A stretch of 39,756 nt of DNA from positions 1 to 39,756 of the forward strand of contig JAGQIK010000408.1 in assembly GCA_020431405.1 (NCBI GenBank), read 5' to 3'. The translations under genes and the position numbers were made by a program. The DNA comes from Myxococcales bacterium. GTDB taxonomy: Bacteria > Myxococcota_A > Polyangia > GCA-2747355. The notes beneath the pieces were generated by a model. That model did not search any database, had not been told where the DNA came from, and saw only the letters and a program-made list of their open reading frames with translations. Shown piece by piece: positions 1 to 7,663 of this stretch (positions are counted from its first letter, which is position 1; every line of letters starts with the position of its first letter).

Positions 1-324
1 CCTACCACCCTGCGCTCCCACGGCCCACGGCTCGCTGCCCTTCGCCCCCTCCTCAAAAAATTCCCGACCCCCTTTGAATCGTCGCCCGACCCCATCGTCG
101 AAGGGGACGAGGCATCCATCCTGAACGCGGATATCACATTGATTCGACCGCTGACGCGGCCGAATTCACCAGTGCTTGACGGGCTATCTGCAGTCTGCGA
201 GTCTCAGCGCTCGCCAAGAAAAAAGCTGTCGTTGTCCTCGCCGAGTCGTCCTTCGGGCCGATGCGCTGGCGAGGGTGAGCTTGCCTGTCAGCTGGTTGGA
301 AACCGTCAAAGGATGATGAGATCG
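1..324. other. Intergenic leader region before the solute-binding protein gene
   Basis: No coding region could be supported here. The first ~60 bases are C-rich with a short A run at about 55-60. The only recognisable structure is the conserved core element at about 123-167, described separately. The rest, up to the ribosome-binding site at 308-313, shows no clear promoter or operator. Open frames crossing this stretch continue into the downstream gene but lack a signal peptide or start context, so the region is read as an untranslated leader. Confidence 0.5.
123..167 (+). repeat. Conserved leader element, copy A (no hairpin)
   Basis: Bases 137-155 read ATTGATTCGACCGCTGACG, followed by GAATTC at 162-167, and ATATCA lies just upstream. 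The same core with the same spacing occurs at 18773-18793 and, with changes, at 22933-22961 and 19850-19880. Unlike those copies, this one has only a CGCGG remnant where the upstream hairpin should be. It lies about 157 bases upstream of the solute-binding protein start and in the same orientation. Function is unknown; see the finding on the element family. Confidence 0.75.
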
Positions 325-1149
325 ATGAGAAAGCTAACCGTTGTCGTCGCACTGCTCTGCTTCGGATCTGTCGCGTTTGCCCAGGGAAAGAAGGGCAAAG
401 CGCCCGCCAAGGGTGGTGACCCGAAGAACGCCCCGCTCTACACGCTCGACACCGAGAAAGCCAAAGACCCACCGGCCGGCTCGGGCCTTGCGGCCATCCT
501 CAAGTCGCACCACGTGCGCGTCTGCGTGCGCTCCGACGTTCCGCCGTTCGGCTACTTCTCGCGCTGGGGCCTCAAGGGGCTCGACATCCAGCTCGCGCGC
601 GCGATCGTCAATCAGCTCAGCATCGACTACAAGGTCGTGCTCGCCGTCGACTGGAGCGTCGTCTCGGCCGGCCGCCGCGTGGCGCGTCTGAAGGCCAAGA
701 GCTGCGATCTGCTCGTCGCGACCTTCTCCAACACCCGCGCGCGCGCGCGTCAGGTCGGCCTCAGCAAGGTCTACCTGCAGACCGACAAGGTCCTGCTCGC
801 CTCCGAGAGCCCCAAGGCCAAGGCGGTCATCGGTCGCGTTCGTGGCACCACCGGCAAGGCCGGCGGCGTCAAGGGCAAGACGCGCTACTTCAACACGTAT
901 CAAGAGATCATCTACGGCATGGAAGCTGGCGACGTTGACTACGTCGTCGCCGACCGCCCCGTGGCCGTGCATCTTCAGCGCAGCGTGAACAAGAAGTTCA
1001 AGATCACCAAGACGCTCGCCAAGAACGCCGAGAACTACTCCATCGGCGTCAACAAGAAGCACAAGGCCCTGCTCGACGCCGTCAACAAAGCTCTGACCGA
1101 TCTGGCCAACAGCGGACAGCTCGCGCTGATGTACCGCCGCTGGCTGTAA
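325..1149 (+). CDS. Periplasmic family-3 solute-binding protein
   Basis: A 274-residue exported protein. Residues 1-20 form a signal peptide (basic MRK, hydrophobic VVVALLCFG, cleavage after AFA-Q), followed by a Lys/Gly-rich linker to about residue 55. From residue 60 the sequence fits the bacterial family-3 extracellular solute-binding fold of ABC amino-acid transporters: VRVCVRSDVPPFGY (65-78), GLDIQLARAI (85-94), CDLLVATFSNT (128-138) and the C-terminal GVNKK...LTDLANSG...YRRWL. The ATG at 325 is chosen because it opens the signal peptide and has AAAGGA 11 bases upstream; ATGs at 313 and 316 are in frame. No permease or ABC ATPase gene follows, so it may be an orphan receptor or sensor. 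Ligand unknown. Confidence 0.85.
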   Translation: MRKLTVVVALLCFGSVAFAQGKKGKAPAKGGDPKNAPLYTLDTEKAKDPPAGSGLAAILKSHHVRVCVRSDVPPFGYFSRWGLKGLDIQLARAIVNQLSIDYKVVLAVDWSVVSAGRRVARLKAKSCDLLVATFSNTRARARQVGLSKVYLQTDKVLLASESPKAKAVIGRVRGTTGKAGGVKGKTRYFNTYQEIIYGMEAGDVDYVVADRPVAVHLQRSVNKKFKITKTLAKNAENYSIGVNKKHKALLDAVNKALTDLANSGQLALMYRRWL

Positions 1150-1178
1150 GTAGCAAACGTCCGCGGAGGGGACTTTTG

Positions 1179-1493
1179 ATGAAAAAGGTGAAGTTGAAGC
1201 GTTCCATCGCCGTCTCGCTGGGCCTGCAGATGCTGCTCGCGTCTGCCGTGTTCGTGGGGGTGATGACGCTCGCGCCCAAGAAGGCAGACGCCTACTGCTA
1301 CACGCGGCGCGTCTGCCACTGGAGCTACGGACGGCGCTACTGCTCGGTCCGTCGCACCTGCACGGGTGGTTACTACACACGTCGCTGCTACTACCGGCGC
1401 CGCTGCTACAACCGCCGCTACTGCTCGTGGCGCTACGGTCACCGTTATTGCTACTGGCGCAGCTACTGCCGGCCCTACCGGGTTTGCTACTAG
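1179..1493 (+). CDS. Small secreted Cys/Tyr/Arg-repeat protein 1
   Basis: A 104-residue protein with a basic, hydrophobic signal peptide (residues 1-38, cleavage near KADA-Y). The mature part is almost entirely Cys, Tyr and Arg: by my count 10 Cys, 16 Tyr and 18 Arg in 66 residues. Cysteines are at 40, 46, 55, 61, 70, 76, 82, 91, 97 and 103, so every spacing is 6 or 9. A strong ribosome-binding site (GGAGGGG, 1165-1171) precedes the ATG; a TTG one codon upstream is ignored. It lies 29 bp after the solute-binding protein gene, probably in the same operon, and has a paralog 267 bp downstream. I recognise no family. A disulphide- or dityrosine-crosslinked surface protein, a cationic peptide, or a modified-peptide precursor are all possible. 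Confidence 0.85.
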   Translation: MKKVKLKRSIAVSLGLQMLLASAVFVGVMTLAPKKADAYCYTRRVCHWSYGRRYCSVRRTCTGGYYTRRCYYRRRCYNRRYCSWRYGHRYCYWRSYCRPYRVCY

Positions 1494-1659
1494 CCGCGCT
1501 GCTTCGGTAGACTGAAGCCGCTATCTTCTTTGCCCCGCACATGATCGCCGGCCGCAGCGCGTTTCGCTCGCGCTGCCGCCGTCTCCTCGCCGCAGGTTGT
1601 TCGCGGCATCGCGCGCTGCTCGCCGCAGCCGCGTTCTAGTACCCAGTCCGGTCGATCGC

Positions 1660-1685
1660 GACGAGCTGCCTGCGCGCAGCTCGTC
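1660..1685. other. Perfect 10-bp inverted repeat
   Basis: GACGAGCTGC (1660-1669) and GCAGCTCGTC (1676-1685) form a perfect 10-bp stem with a 6-base loop, between the two Cys/Tyr/Arg genes. There is no T-run after either arm, so it is not a canonical intrinsic terminator. It could attenuate, stabilise or process the mRNA between the genes. The remaining intergenic sequence (1494-1760) shows no gene. Confidence 0.6.
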
Positions 1686-1760
1686 ACGCTCGCGCGCGCG
1701 CTCGCACCGGACGCAGAAAGTCAGTTGCCCGCTGGTGGCTGGTTGGGAGGTGGACCCGAG

Positions 1761-2069
1761 ATGAACAAGCCGAAGCTAACCCGAACGCTCTCGATCGCCT
1801 TGAGCCTGCAGATGCTGGTCGGCGCCGCCGCCGTCGCCGTGGTGCTCTTCTCGTCGAGCGACGCCGAGGCCTACTGCTACACGCGCCGCCGCTGCTACTA
1901 CCGCTACGGCCGTCGCTACTGCAGCACCTATCGCAGCTGCACCGGCTACCGTCGCCGTCGCTGCTACACCCGCCGCCGCTGCTACCGCCGCCGCTACTGC
2001 CGCTACCGCTACGGACACCGCTACTGCTACTGGCGCAGCTACTGCCGCCCATACCGTCACTGCTACTAG
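1761..2069 (+). CDS. Small secreted Cys/Tyr/Arg-repeat protein 2
   Basis: A 102-residue paralog of the gene at 1179. The signal peptide ends near DAEA-Y (residue 37). The mature part is dominated by Cys, Tyr and Arg, with cysteines at 39, 45, 54, 60, 68, 74, 80, 89, 95 and 101, nearly the same spacing as its paralog. The two proteins share an identical 17-residue C-terminal block, RYGHRYCYWRSYCRPYR, and both end in Cys-Tyr. Conserved cysteine spacing despite other substitutions indicates selection on the pattern. The start is fixed by GGGAGGTGG (1745-1753) before the ATG. Function unknown; extracellular location is inferred from the signal peptide. Confidence 0.85.
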   Translation: MNKPKLTRTLSIALSLQMLVGAAAVAVVLFSSSDAEAYCYTRRRCYYRYGRRYCSTYRSCTGYRRRRCYTRRRCYRRRYCRYRYGHRYCYWRSYCRPYRHCY

Positions 2070-2144
2070 CCTGCGGCTTTTGCCGGAAGGCGCGTCGTGA
2101 CTACAGCGTAGTACCTCTGCATACATCAACCGAGAGGAACAGCG

Positions 2145-2615
2145 ATGAAGCAGAGCGTGGTCGCGATCGTCCTGATTGGCCTCGTGGCGGCGCCTTCGAC
2201 CAACGTCGAAGCGCGCACCATCAAGCGCATCCATGGCGCGATAGCCAAGTCGAGAAAGAAGATCCGCAGCGCCTGCGGCTGCGACGTCTCCTTCCGATAC
2301 AGCAAGCGGCTCGACTTCACCAACGCCTACGGCAGCGACATGATGTACAACATCCAGCGCCAGGTCGAAGACATCGGCAGCGCTGTCGCGCGCTACTGCA
2401 AGAAGGGCGGCCCGTGGAAGGCCAAGCTGTGCCGCCTGGTGCACTCGGTGACGATCTCGGAGACCAAGCTCTCCAACCCCTACACCGAGCATCGCGGCGC
2501 TGACCTCGTAAGCTACGTCTGCACCAAGAACCCCAAGCAGCTGATGCACCACTCGGCGATCTGGCTGCGCCCCTACATGACCACCGGCAAGATGCCGAAG
2601 AAGCCGAGCTCCTAG
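2145..2615 (+). CDS. Small secreted protein, unknown function
   Basis: A 156-residue protein with a signal peptide (MKQSVVAIVLIGLVAAP, cleavage near VEA-R, residue 23). The mature part is basic and has five cysteines (44, 46, 85, 96, 126), including a CGC motif followed by a YSKRLDFTNAYGSDMMYNI segment. The ribosome-binding site GAGAGGAA lies about 8 bases before the ATG. It follows the two Cys/Tyr/Arg genes on the same strand by 75 bp and may be co-expressed. I recognise no family. The odd cysteine number would allow an intermolecular disulphide, for instance with its neighbours, but that is speculation. Confidence 0.75.
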   Translation: MKQSVVAIVLIGLVAAPSTNVEARTIKRIHGAIAKSRKKIRSACGCDVSFRYSKRLDFTNAYGSDMMYNIQRQVEDIGSAVARYCKKGGPWKAKLCRLVHSVTISETKLSNPYTEHRGADLVSYVCTKNPKQLMHHSAIWLRPYMTTGKMPKKPSS

Positions 2616-2632
2616 AGCCCACGACAGCGGTG

Positions 2633-4816
2633 CTAGAGCAGCGTTCGGATCTCTTCGTTGGCCGCCTTGACGCGCGCCGAGAGCAAGCTGATCACGTAGC
2701 GATGTAGCTTGTGCGCCAGCTCGGGGCGCTTTTCTTCGAGCTCGAGCAGCTTGTCGCGCGTCAGGCGACGCAAGGTTGTCTTCTCGTCGGCGACGATCGA
2801 GGCGCTGCGGGTCGCCTCGGTGTAAAAGCCCATCTCGCCGATGATCGTGCCCGGACCGTAGGTGCGCAGGCGCTTGTCTTCGACGGTGCCGTGGGCCGCG
2901 TCGCCGAGCGTCATGTAGATGCTGACGGCGCCTTGATCGACGAACCACATCGTGTCGCCTGCGTCGCCCTGCTTCGCGATGGCCGTGCCGGCGTCGATCT
3001 CGAGCGCCTCGAGGTAGCCCAGCAAGCCGTCGATCTCTTCATCTGAAAAGGAGCTCTTGAGCTCCGAGCGCAGCCCCGGTTTCATCGGCGCCGTCGACGA
3101 CATCAGCATCTGGTTTTCGATCCACTCCATGCCGTGGTCGAGATCGGGGAACGTGCGCACCACCTCGTCGTCGAGTGTGAACTTGGCCTTCTCGAAGACG
3201 TCGCGGATGCCGCTCGGCAGCTCGGTCAGCACCAGCACGACGCCCGCCGCTTCGCACGACTGGCGCAGCTTGGAAAACGACAGCACCGCCGAGACGTCGA
3301 GCCCCTGCACCAGACGAAAGTCGACCAGCACGAAGCGTAGCTCGCCGTCGAGGCGCGCTTTGATCGAATCGAGCACGGCGTTGGAGGTGCCGAAGAAGAT
3401 GAAGCCCTGCAGCGTCAGGCCGTAGACCGAGCCGCCCTTGGCCTTGAGCAGGTTGGTCTCGGCGATAGAGCGCTCGACGTTGGAGAGGTGCTGTTTGCCG
3501 GTGAACGTGTGTTTGACCGGCGTGAGGCGACTGTAGTTGAAGACAAAGAGCAGGCTCGCCACGACGACGCCGAGCAGCACGCCGTAAAGAAAGCCCTGGT
3601 AGGCGATCAGCGCGAGGATCAGCAGCACCAGCACGTACTCGAAGCGCGGCATGCGCTTGAGCGTGCCGCCGACCCACTCGGTGAGCAGGTCGAGCCCGAG
3701 ATAGAGCACCAGGCCGGTGAGCACGGGCCGCGGCAGGTAGCCGAAGGCTTTGGGCACCAGAAACGTCACCGCCAGGCAGACGATGCCCGCCGAGATGCCC
3801 GCCACGCGCGAGGTGGCGCCAGCGCGCAGGTTGAGCAGGCTGCGGCTGATCGACAGGTAGCCGACGATGCCGCCCGCCATGCCGACGGCGACGTTGGCCA
3901 CGCCCGCGGCCTTGAGCTCGCGATCGAAGTCTGCGTCCTCGGCGCTCGCCAGGTCGAGGCCCGTGGCGTTGAGCAAGATCGTGATCGAGACGACCACGGT
4001 CAGCGCCAGCAGCGGCACGGCCTGCGCGGCGAGCACGTGCCACTGCACGTTGCCGAGCGAGATCTGAAACGGCAGCGTGAAGTCTTTCAGGGAGATGGGG
4101 TTGAGCAGCAGGCCTGTCTTGTGCGCCTGCTCGAACGAGACGCCGCTGGCGACCATGCCGGCGAAAAAAAGCGCCGTGGCCACCGCGAGCACGCCGGGGG
4201 CGATGAGAAAGTGCGTGAACTTGCGCTGCAGCACCAGCAGCGTGATCGCCACCAGCACCGTGGGCAGCCACATCAGCAGCGGCAGCTCGGCGAGACGCGA
4301 AAACGAGGTGGGGTCGAGCAGGTGCGCGCCGGACAGCGACTTGACCGCGCCGTCGACGAGCAGATAGCCGGTGCCGGCGAGGAAGCCGCCGATCACGGGG
4401 AACGGGATGAATCGCACGTAGCGGCCGCGCTTGGAGTAGCCGAGCAGAAAGAGGATCACGCCGCAGATGACGCTCGACAGCGCGACGGCCATCAGCACCG
4501 TCGCGATGGTGGCGTCGGCGCCCTGCTTGACGGTCGCCTCGGCGATGGCGCTGACCATCACGGCGAGGATGGCGGTGGCGTTGGAGTCGGGACCGGCGAT
4601 GGCAAACGAGAACGAGCTGGTCAGCGCTACGACGATGGCGACCACGCCGGCGCTGACCAGCGCCGACATCAGACCTGCCGACAGGTGACTGCTCAGCGTC
4701 TGACCGGAGAAGATCAGCGCGCCGTACGAGACCGAGTAGGACAAGCTGACGATGGCGGCCAGCGACCCGGTGACCGGGTTGGCACCCAACCGCTTGGGCT
4801 TCGCAGTCGTCGTCAC
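2633..4816 (-). CDS. SulP/SLC26-type anion transporter with STAS and cNMP-binding domains
   Basis: A 727-residue inner-membrane protein. Residues ~15-430 carry the many membrane segments of a SulP transporter, with the characteristic SSFSFAIAGPDSNATAI stretch early on and GRYVRFIPFPVIGGFLAGTG. Residues ~460-560 form a STAS domain (YGLTLQGFIFFGTSNAVLDSI, VLVDFRLVQGLDVSAV). Residues ~585-727 form a cyclic-nucleotide-binding-like domain with GEMGFYTEATRSAS, matching the phosphate-binding cassette. Family members move sulphate, bicarbonate or other anions; the substrate here cannot be told. The added domain suggests control by a cyclic nucleotide. The start is a GTG without a strong ribosome-binding site, so the N-terminus is less certain. 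It converges on the gene at 2145. Confidence 0.9.
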   Translation of the reverse strand: MTTTAKPKRLGANPVTGSLAAIVSLSYSVSYGALIFSGQTLSSHLSAGLMSALVSAGVVAIVVALTSSFSFAIAGPDSNATAILAVMVSAIAEATVKQGADATIATVLMAVALSSVICGVILFLLGYSKRGRYVRFIPFPVIGGFLAGTGYLLVDGAVKSLSGAHLLDPTSFSRLAELPLLMWLPTVLVAITLLVLQRKFTHFLIAPGVLAVATALFFAGMVASGVSFEQAHKTGLLLNPISLKDFTLPFQISLGNVQWHVLAAQAVPLLALTVVVSITILLNATGLDLASAEDADFDRELKAAGVANVAVGMAGGIVGYLSISRSLLNLRAGATSRVAGISAGIVCLAVTFLVPKAFGYLPRPVLTGLVLYLGLDLLTEWVGGTLKRMPRFEYVLVLLILALIAYQGFLYGVLLGVVVASLLFVFNYSRLTPVKHTFTGKQHLSNVERSIAETNLLKAKGGSVYGLTLQGFIFFGTSNAVLDSIKARLDGELRFVLVDFRLVQGLDVSAVLSFSKLRQSCEAAGVVLVLTELPSGIRDVFEKAKFTLDDEVVRTFPDLDHGMEWIENQMLMSSTAPMKPGLRSELKSSFSDEEIDGLLGYLEALEIDAGTAIAKQGDAGDTMWFVDQGAVSIYMTLGDAAHGTVEDKRLRTYGPGTIIGEMGFYTEATRSASIVADEKTTLRRLTRDKLLELEEKRPELAHKLHRYVISLLSARVKAANEEIRTLL

Positions 4817-4905
4817 TCGTGCGGGAACGTGGGTCGTAGGTGAAGGAAGCCTCGCAAGCGCACCGGCCTCCCGCGTCGCCTCAATCGTAGGACAGCGAGC
4901 GCGTG

Positions 4906-6231
4906 CTAGGCAATCGGGTGTTGGCCTTCGTCGTCGAGGTGCAGTGGCCAGCCGATGCGGAAGAGCCGGTCGGCGTGCTCGCGGCGCAGCAGGCGTACGG
5001 TGGCTTCGAGTGCGTCGAGGCGCGCCGAGCCGAGGCGCTGAGCGACTCCGCGCGCGACCACGCGCAGCGCCAGCTTGGCCGCCTGCGCGGGCGGCAGCCG
5101 GCGAGTGCCACGCTGATAGCCCGACACGAGCACGTTGGCGAGGTAGGCCAGCTCGCCAAAGCGCGCGCTGTAGGCGATGGGATCACGCGCGCGAAGCTCG
5201 GCGAGCGCGGCGCGCAGCAGCTCCTCGCCGCCGAGCTCGGCGCCGTCCTCGGGCGCAGCGAGCGAAAGCGGCGCGGCGGGCTCCTGCTCGACCACGCCCG
5301 CCTCGCGTAGCGCGTGCAGCAGCCGCGCGCTGCCCTTGTCGGCGGCAGCCGCCGTATCGGCCGCCGCTGCGTCGTGTGCCGCGCGCGGTGAGGCCTCGGC
5401 GGGCCGGCGCTCGAGATCACGGAAGTAGGCCAGGGTGACGGCGTCGCGCTCGCGACTTTGGGCCAGCGCGTGTACGTCGGTCTTGGCCGCCAGCGCGAGA
5501 AACGCGGCCGCCGCCTGTGGTGCGACGTAGCCCTGCTCGGCACGGCGCGCCTCGCGCTCGCCGCCCACGTCGCTCTCGAGCATCTCGTCGGCGCTGAGCA
5601 GCGCGAGCAACCCGCCGCTGTCTTCGATGCGCTCGGCCGACATGGCGGCGCAGCGTTCGAGCAGCTCGACCAGCACGTCGTGGTGGTTCTTGTCGAGCGC
5701 CAGCAGCGCGCCGAGCACGGCGTCCCAGCCGTCGTGGCGGCGCGCGATGACGTGATAGTTGTCGAGCTCCTCGGACAGCGCGCTCTCGAGCGCCTTGTCG
5801 ATCTGGTTGGCGTCGTCTTCGTCGGCGCCCCACATGGTCTGCTGCAGATCGTCGAGGGCGATGACGAGGATGTTGCGCGAAAGGCCCAGCAGCACCAGCT
5901 CGCGCGGCAGCTCGGCGAGCTTGTCGGCGAGCCGATCCTCGCCGCACTCGGCCATCACCTCGAGCCACAGCGCGAAGCGCTCGGCGTCGAAGCGCTCCTC
6001 GACGCCCGCGCGCTCGGCCTGCCAGAGGTCTTCGTCGAAGACGCGCTCGATCTGCTCGATGTTGGCGAGCATCACGATCTCGCCGGCGTCCTCGAGGCCC
6101 ACGTGGTGGATCAGCTTCGTCAGCGCGCGCGGCTCGAGCGAGCCGACAGCGGCGACGAGCTCCGGGGTCTCGACGATGCGCGCCAGCAGCTGCGTCGCGC
6201 CGGGCCGGCGCGCGCGGATCAGTCTGCTCAT
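4906..6231 (-). CDS. DUF6178-like protein
   Basis: A 441-residue, acidic, mainly helical soluble protein without signal peptide. The N-terminal half (LTKLIHHVGLEDAGEIVMLANIEQIERVFDEDLW, and LWLEVMAECGEDRLADKLAELPRELVLLGLSRNI) resembles the DUF6178 family as I remember it; the assignment is from memory. The ATG at 6231 is preferred over upstream in-frame codons because AAAGGA lies 9 bases before it and the previous gene ends at 6251. Same strand and 19 bp downstream of the double-FHA gene, so probably co-transcribed with it. Biochemical role unknown; an Ala-rich, less conserved middle (~residues 280-340) separates two helical halves. Confidence 0.6.
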   Translation of the reverse strand: MSRLIRARRPGATQLLARIVETPELVAAVGSLEPRALTKLIHHVGLEDAGEIVMLANIEQIERVFDEDLWQAERAGVEERFDAERFALWLEVMAECGEDRLADKLAELPRELVLLGLSRNILVIALDDLQQTMWGADEDDANQIDKALESALSEELDNYHVIARRHDGWDAVLGALLALDKNHHDVLVELLERCAAMSAERIEDSGGLLALLSADEMLESDVGGEREARRAEQGYVAPQAAAAFLALAAKTDVHALAQSRERDAVTLAYFRDLERRPAEASPRAAHDAAAADTAAAADKGSARLLHALREAGVVEQEPAAPLSLAAPEDGAELGGEELLRAALAELRARDPIAYSARFGELAYLANVLVSGYQRGTRRLPPAQAAKLALRVVARGVAQRLGSARLDALEATVRLLRREHADRLFRIGWPLHLDDEGQHPIA

Positions 6232-6250
6232 CTGTCGTCCTTTGTCCGGC

Positions 6251-7663
6251 CTAGTCTTTTTGGCGGCGTCGGACCGAGGCATAGTAGCGAAAGCGGTTGT
6301 TGCCGATCTCGATCACGTCCTCGTTGGCCAGCAGCTTGCGGCCTTCGTAGCTCTCTTCGTTGATCCAGATCGGCTTGCCGCCCTTGATGCGCTCGATGGT
6401 ATGGCGCAGCTCGGTGATGCCGTCGTCCACGGCGACGATCGCTGCGTGCTCTTTCCTGATGCGCCACCAGCCCTCGAGCCGCACGTCCGCGTCGAGGCCG
6501 CGCCCGACGATCACGCGCTTCTTGTCGAGCTTGATCGGATCGCCAACCTCGCGCTCCTCGAGCCGCTTGAGGTGCGCGCCGCGCTCGCTCTTGAGCTCGT
6601 CGAGCATGTCCTTGTACTGGCTCTGCTCGAGCATGTACGTGCGCTCGTCGGTGGCGTCGGGGCGGCTGCGCGCGGCGCCCACCGTGGCGCCCACGCGGTG
6701 CTCGGGCAGCTGTTTCTTGCTCGGCGCGAAGAGCACGACGTATTTCGCGACCTGGATCTCGTCGCCGGGCGCGAGCTCTTCGCGAAAGGCCGGCTTGCCG
6801 TTGATCAGCGTGCGGTTGGAGGCGCCCGAGTCGACCAGCCAGTAGCGGCCCGCCGTGCGCTCGATGCGGCAGTGCTCGCGCGAGACGGTGGGGTTGTCGA
6901 TGCGCAGCTGACACTCCTCGCCGCGACCGATGTGTGTCACCTCGTGCTCGATGCGATGAAGCTGCGCCAGGCGGCGGCCGAGACAGACGGCGAGCACCGG
7001 CGGCTTGTCGAAGGTCACCTTGGGCGACGAGCTGCGCTTGGGCGAGGCCGTGTTGCGGCGCTGGCGCCGAGGCGTGGCCGCTGGCGATGACGTGGTGCGC
7101 GCGCGCCGCTGCGGCGCCGCGCTGGCGCCCGTTCCGCCCATCTCGGGCGCCTTCTGCGGCGGCGCGGCGAAGGCCTCGGGCGGTGCCGAGGTGGTGCGCT
7201 TGCGCCGCTGCTGCTCGACGGCGGGAAAGGCAGGGCCGGTGAGGCTCGGCTTGATCGGTCCCGACGCGCGCGAGGCCTGCGCGGGATGTGGGCCGGTGCT
7301 GCCCGGCTGATACGCGGGATTCGGCCCAGTGCTGCCCGGCTGCTGCGCCGCCACGGCCGCGTGGCCTTGGCCGGTCTGGCGCAGCGTCACCGACTCGAGC
7401 ACCGCGCGCGAGCTGTCGCTCAGCTCGTGCAGCTGCAGCTCGAGCAGGCTGCCCTCGCCATTGCCGGCTTCTACGTTGCGGACCAGTGCGTCGAAGTCCA
7501 CCGACGCCTCGCTCGCGAAGACGCTGACGCGTGCGAACGCGCCAGGCTGTATGTCGAGCTGCGTGCGGATGAACGCGCGCTCGCCCTCGAGGCGCTCGAA
7601 GAAGCACTCAGCTTGCGAGCTGCCAATGAAGATCGTGCCGGCTGTGCGCTCGGCCGCCGTCAT
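6251..7663 (-). CDS. Double FHA-domain signalling protein
   Basis: A 470-residue soluble protein. Residues ~225-310 form a canonical FHA domain (THIGRGEECQLRIDNPTVSREHCRIE, then SGASNRTLING). Residues ~375-460 look like a second, more diverged FHA domain (VIVGRGLDADVRLEGWWRIRKEHAAIV, YEGRKL, NEDVIEIGNNRFRYY). FHA domains bind phosphothreonine, so partners of a Ser/Thr kinase such as the one at 9903 are plausible targets. The N-terminal ~90 residues might be PilZ-like, but key motifs are not clear; a Pro/Ser/Thr/Ala-rich linker (~100-215) joins it to the FHA part. Its ATG overlaps the stop of the upstream lipoprotein gene (ATGA), indicating translational coupling. Confidence 0.8.
   Translation of the reverse strand: MTAAERTAGTIFIGSSQAECFFERLEGERAFIRTQLDIQPGAFARVSVFASEASVDFDALVRNVEAGNGEGSLLELQLHELSDSSRAVLESVTLRQTGQGHAAVAAQQPGSTGPNPAYQPGSTGPHPAQASRASGPIKPSLTGPAFPAVEQQRRKRTTSAPPEAFAAPPQKAPEMGGTGASAAPQRRARTTSSPAATPRRQRRNTASPKRSSSPKVTFDKPPVLAVCLGRRLAQLHRIEHEVTHIGRGEECQLRIDNPTVSREHCRIERTAGRYWLVDSGASNRTLINGKPAFREELAPGDEIQVAKYVVLFAPSKKQLPEHRVGATVGAARSRPDATDERTYMLEQSQYKDMLDELKSERGAHLKRLEEREVGDPIKLDKKRVIVGRGLDADVRLEGWWRIRKEHAAIVAVDDGITELRHTIERIKGGKPIWINEESYEGRKLLANEDVIEIGNNRFRYYASVRRRQKD

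Noticed and set aside
162-167. GAATTC 17 bases after TTGATT in the leader element as a -10 box.
   Set aside because: Spacing is right but GAATTC is a poor match to TATAAT, copy D has GGCCGG there, and two copies lie downstream of better TTGACA promoters.
1179-2069. Reading the Cys/Tyr/Arg proteins as an out-of-frame artefact of a GC-rich region.
   Set aside because: Both have good ribosome-binding sites, signal peptides and conserved cysteine spacing between paralogs, which an artefact would not show.
3488-4843. A 451-codon + strand frame opposite the SulP gene.
   Set aside because: Composition (Gln, His, Asp, Arg in endless alternation) is typical of antisense of a GC-rich membrane-protein gene; no signal peptide or motif.
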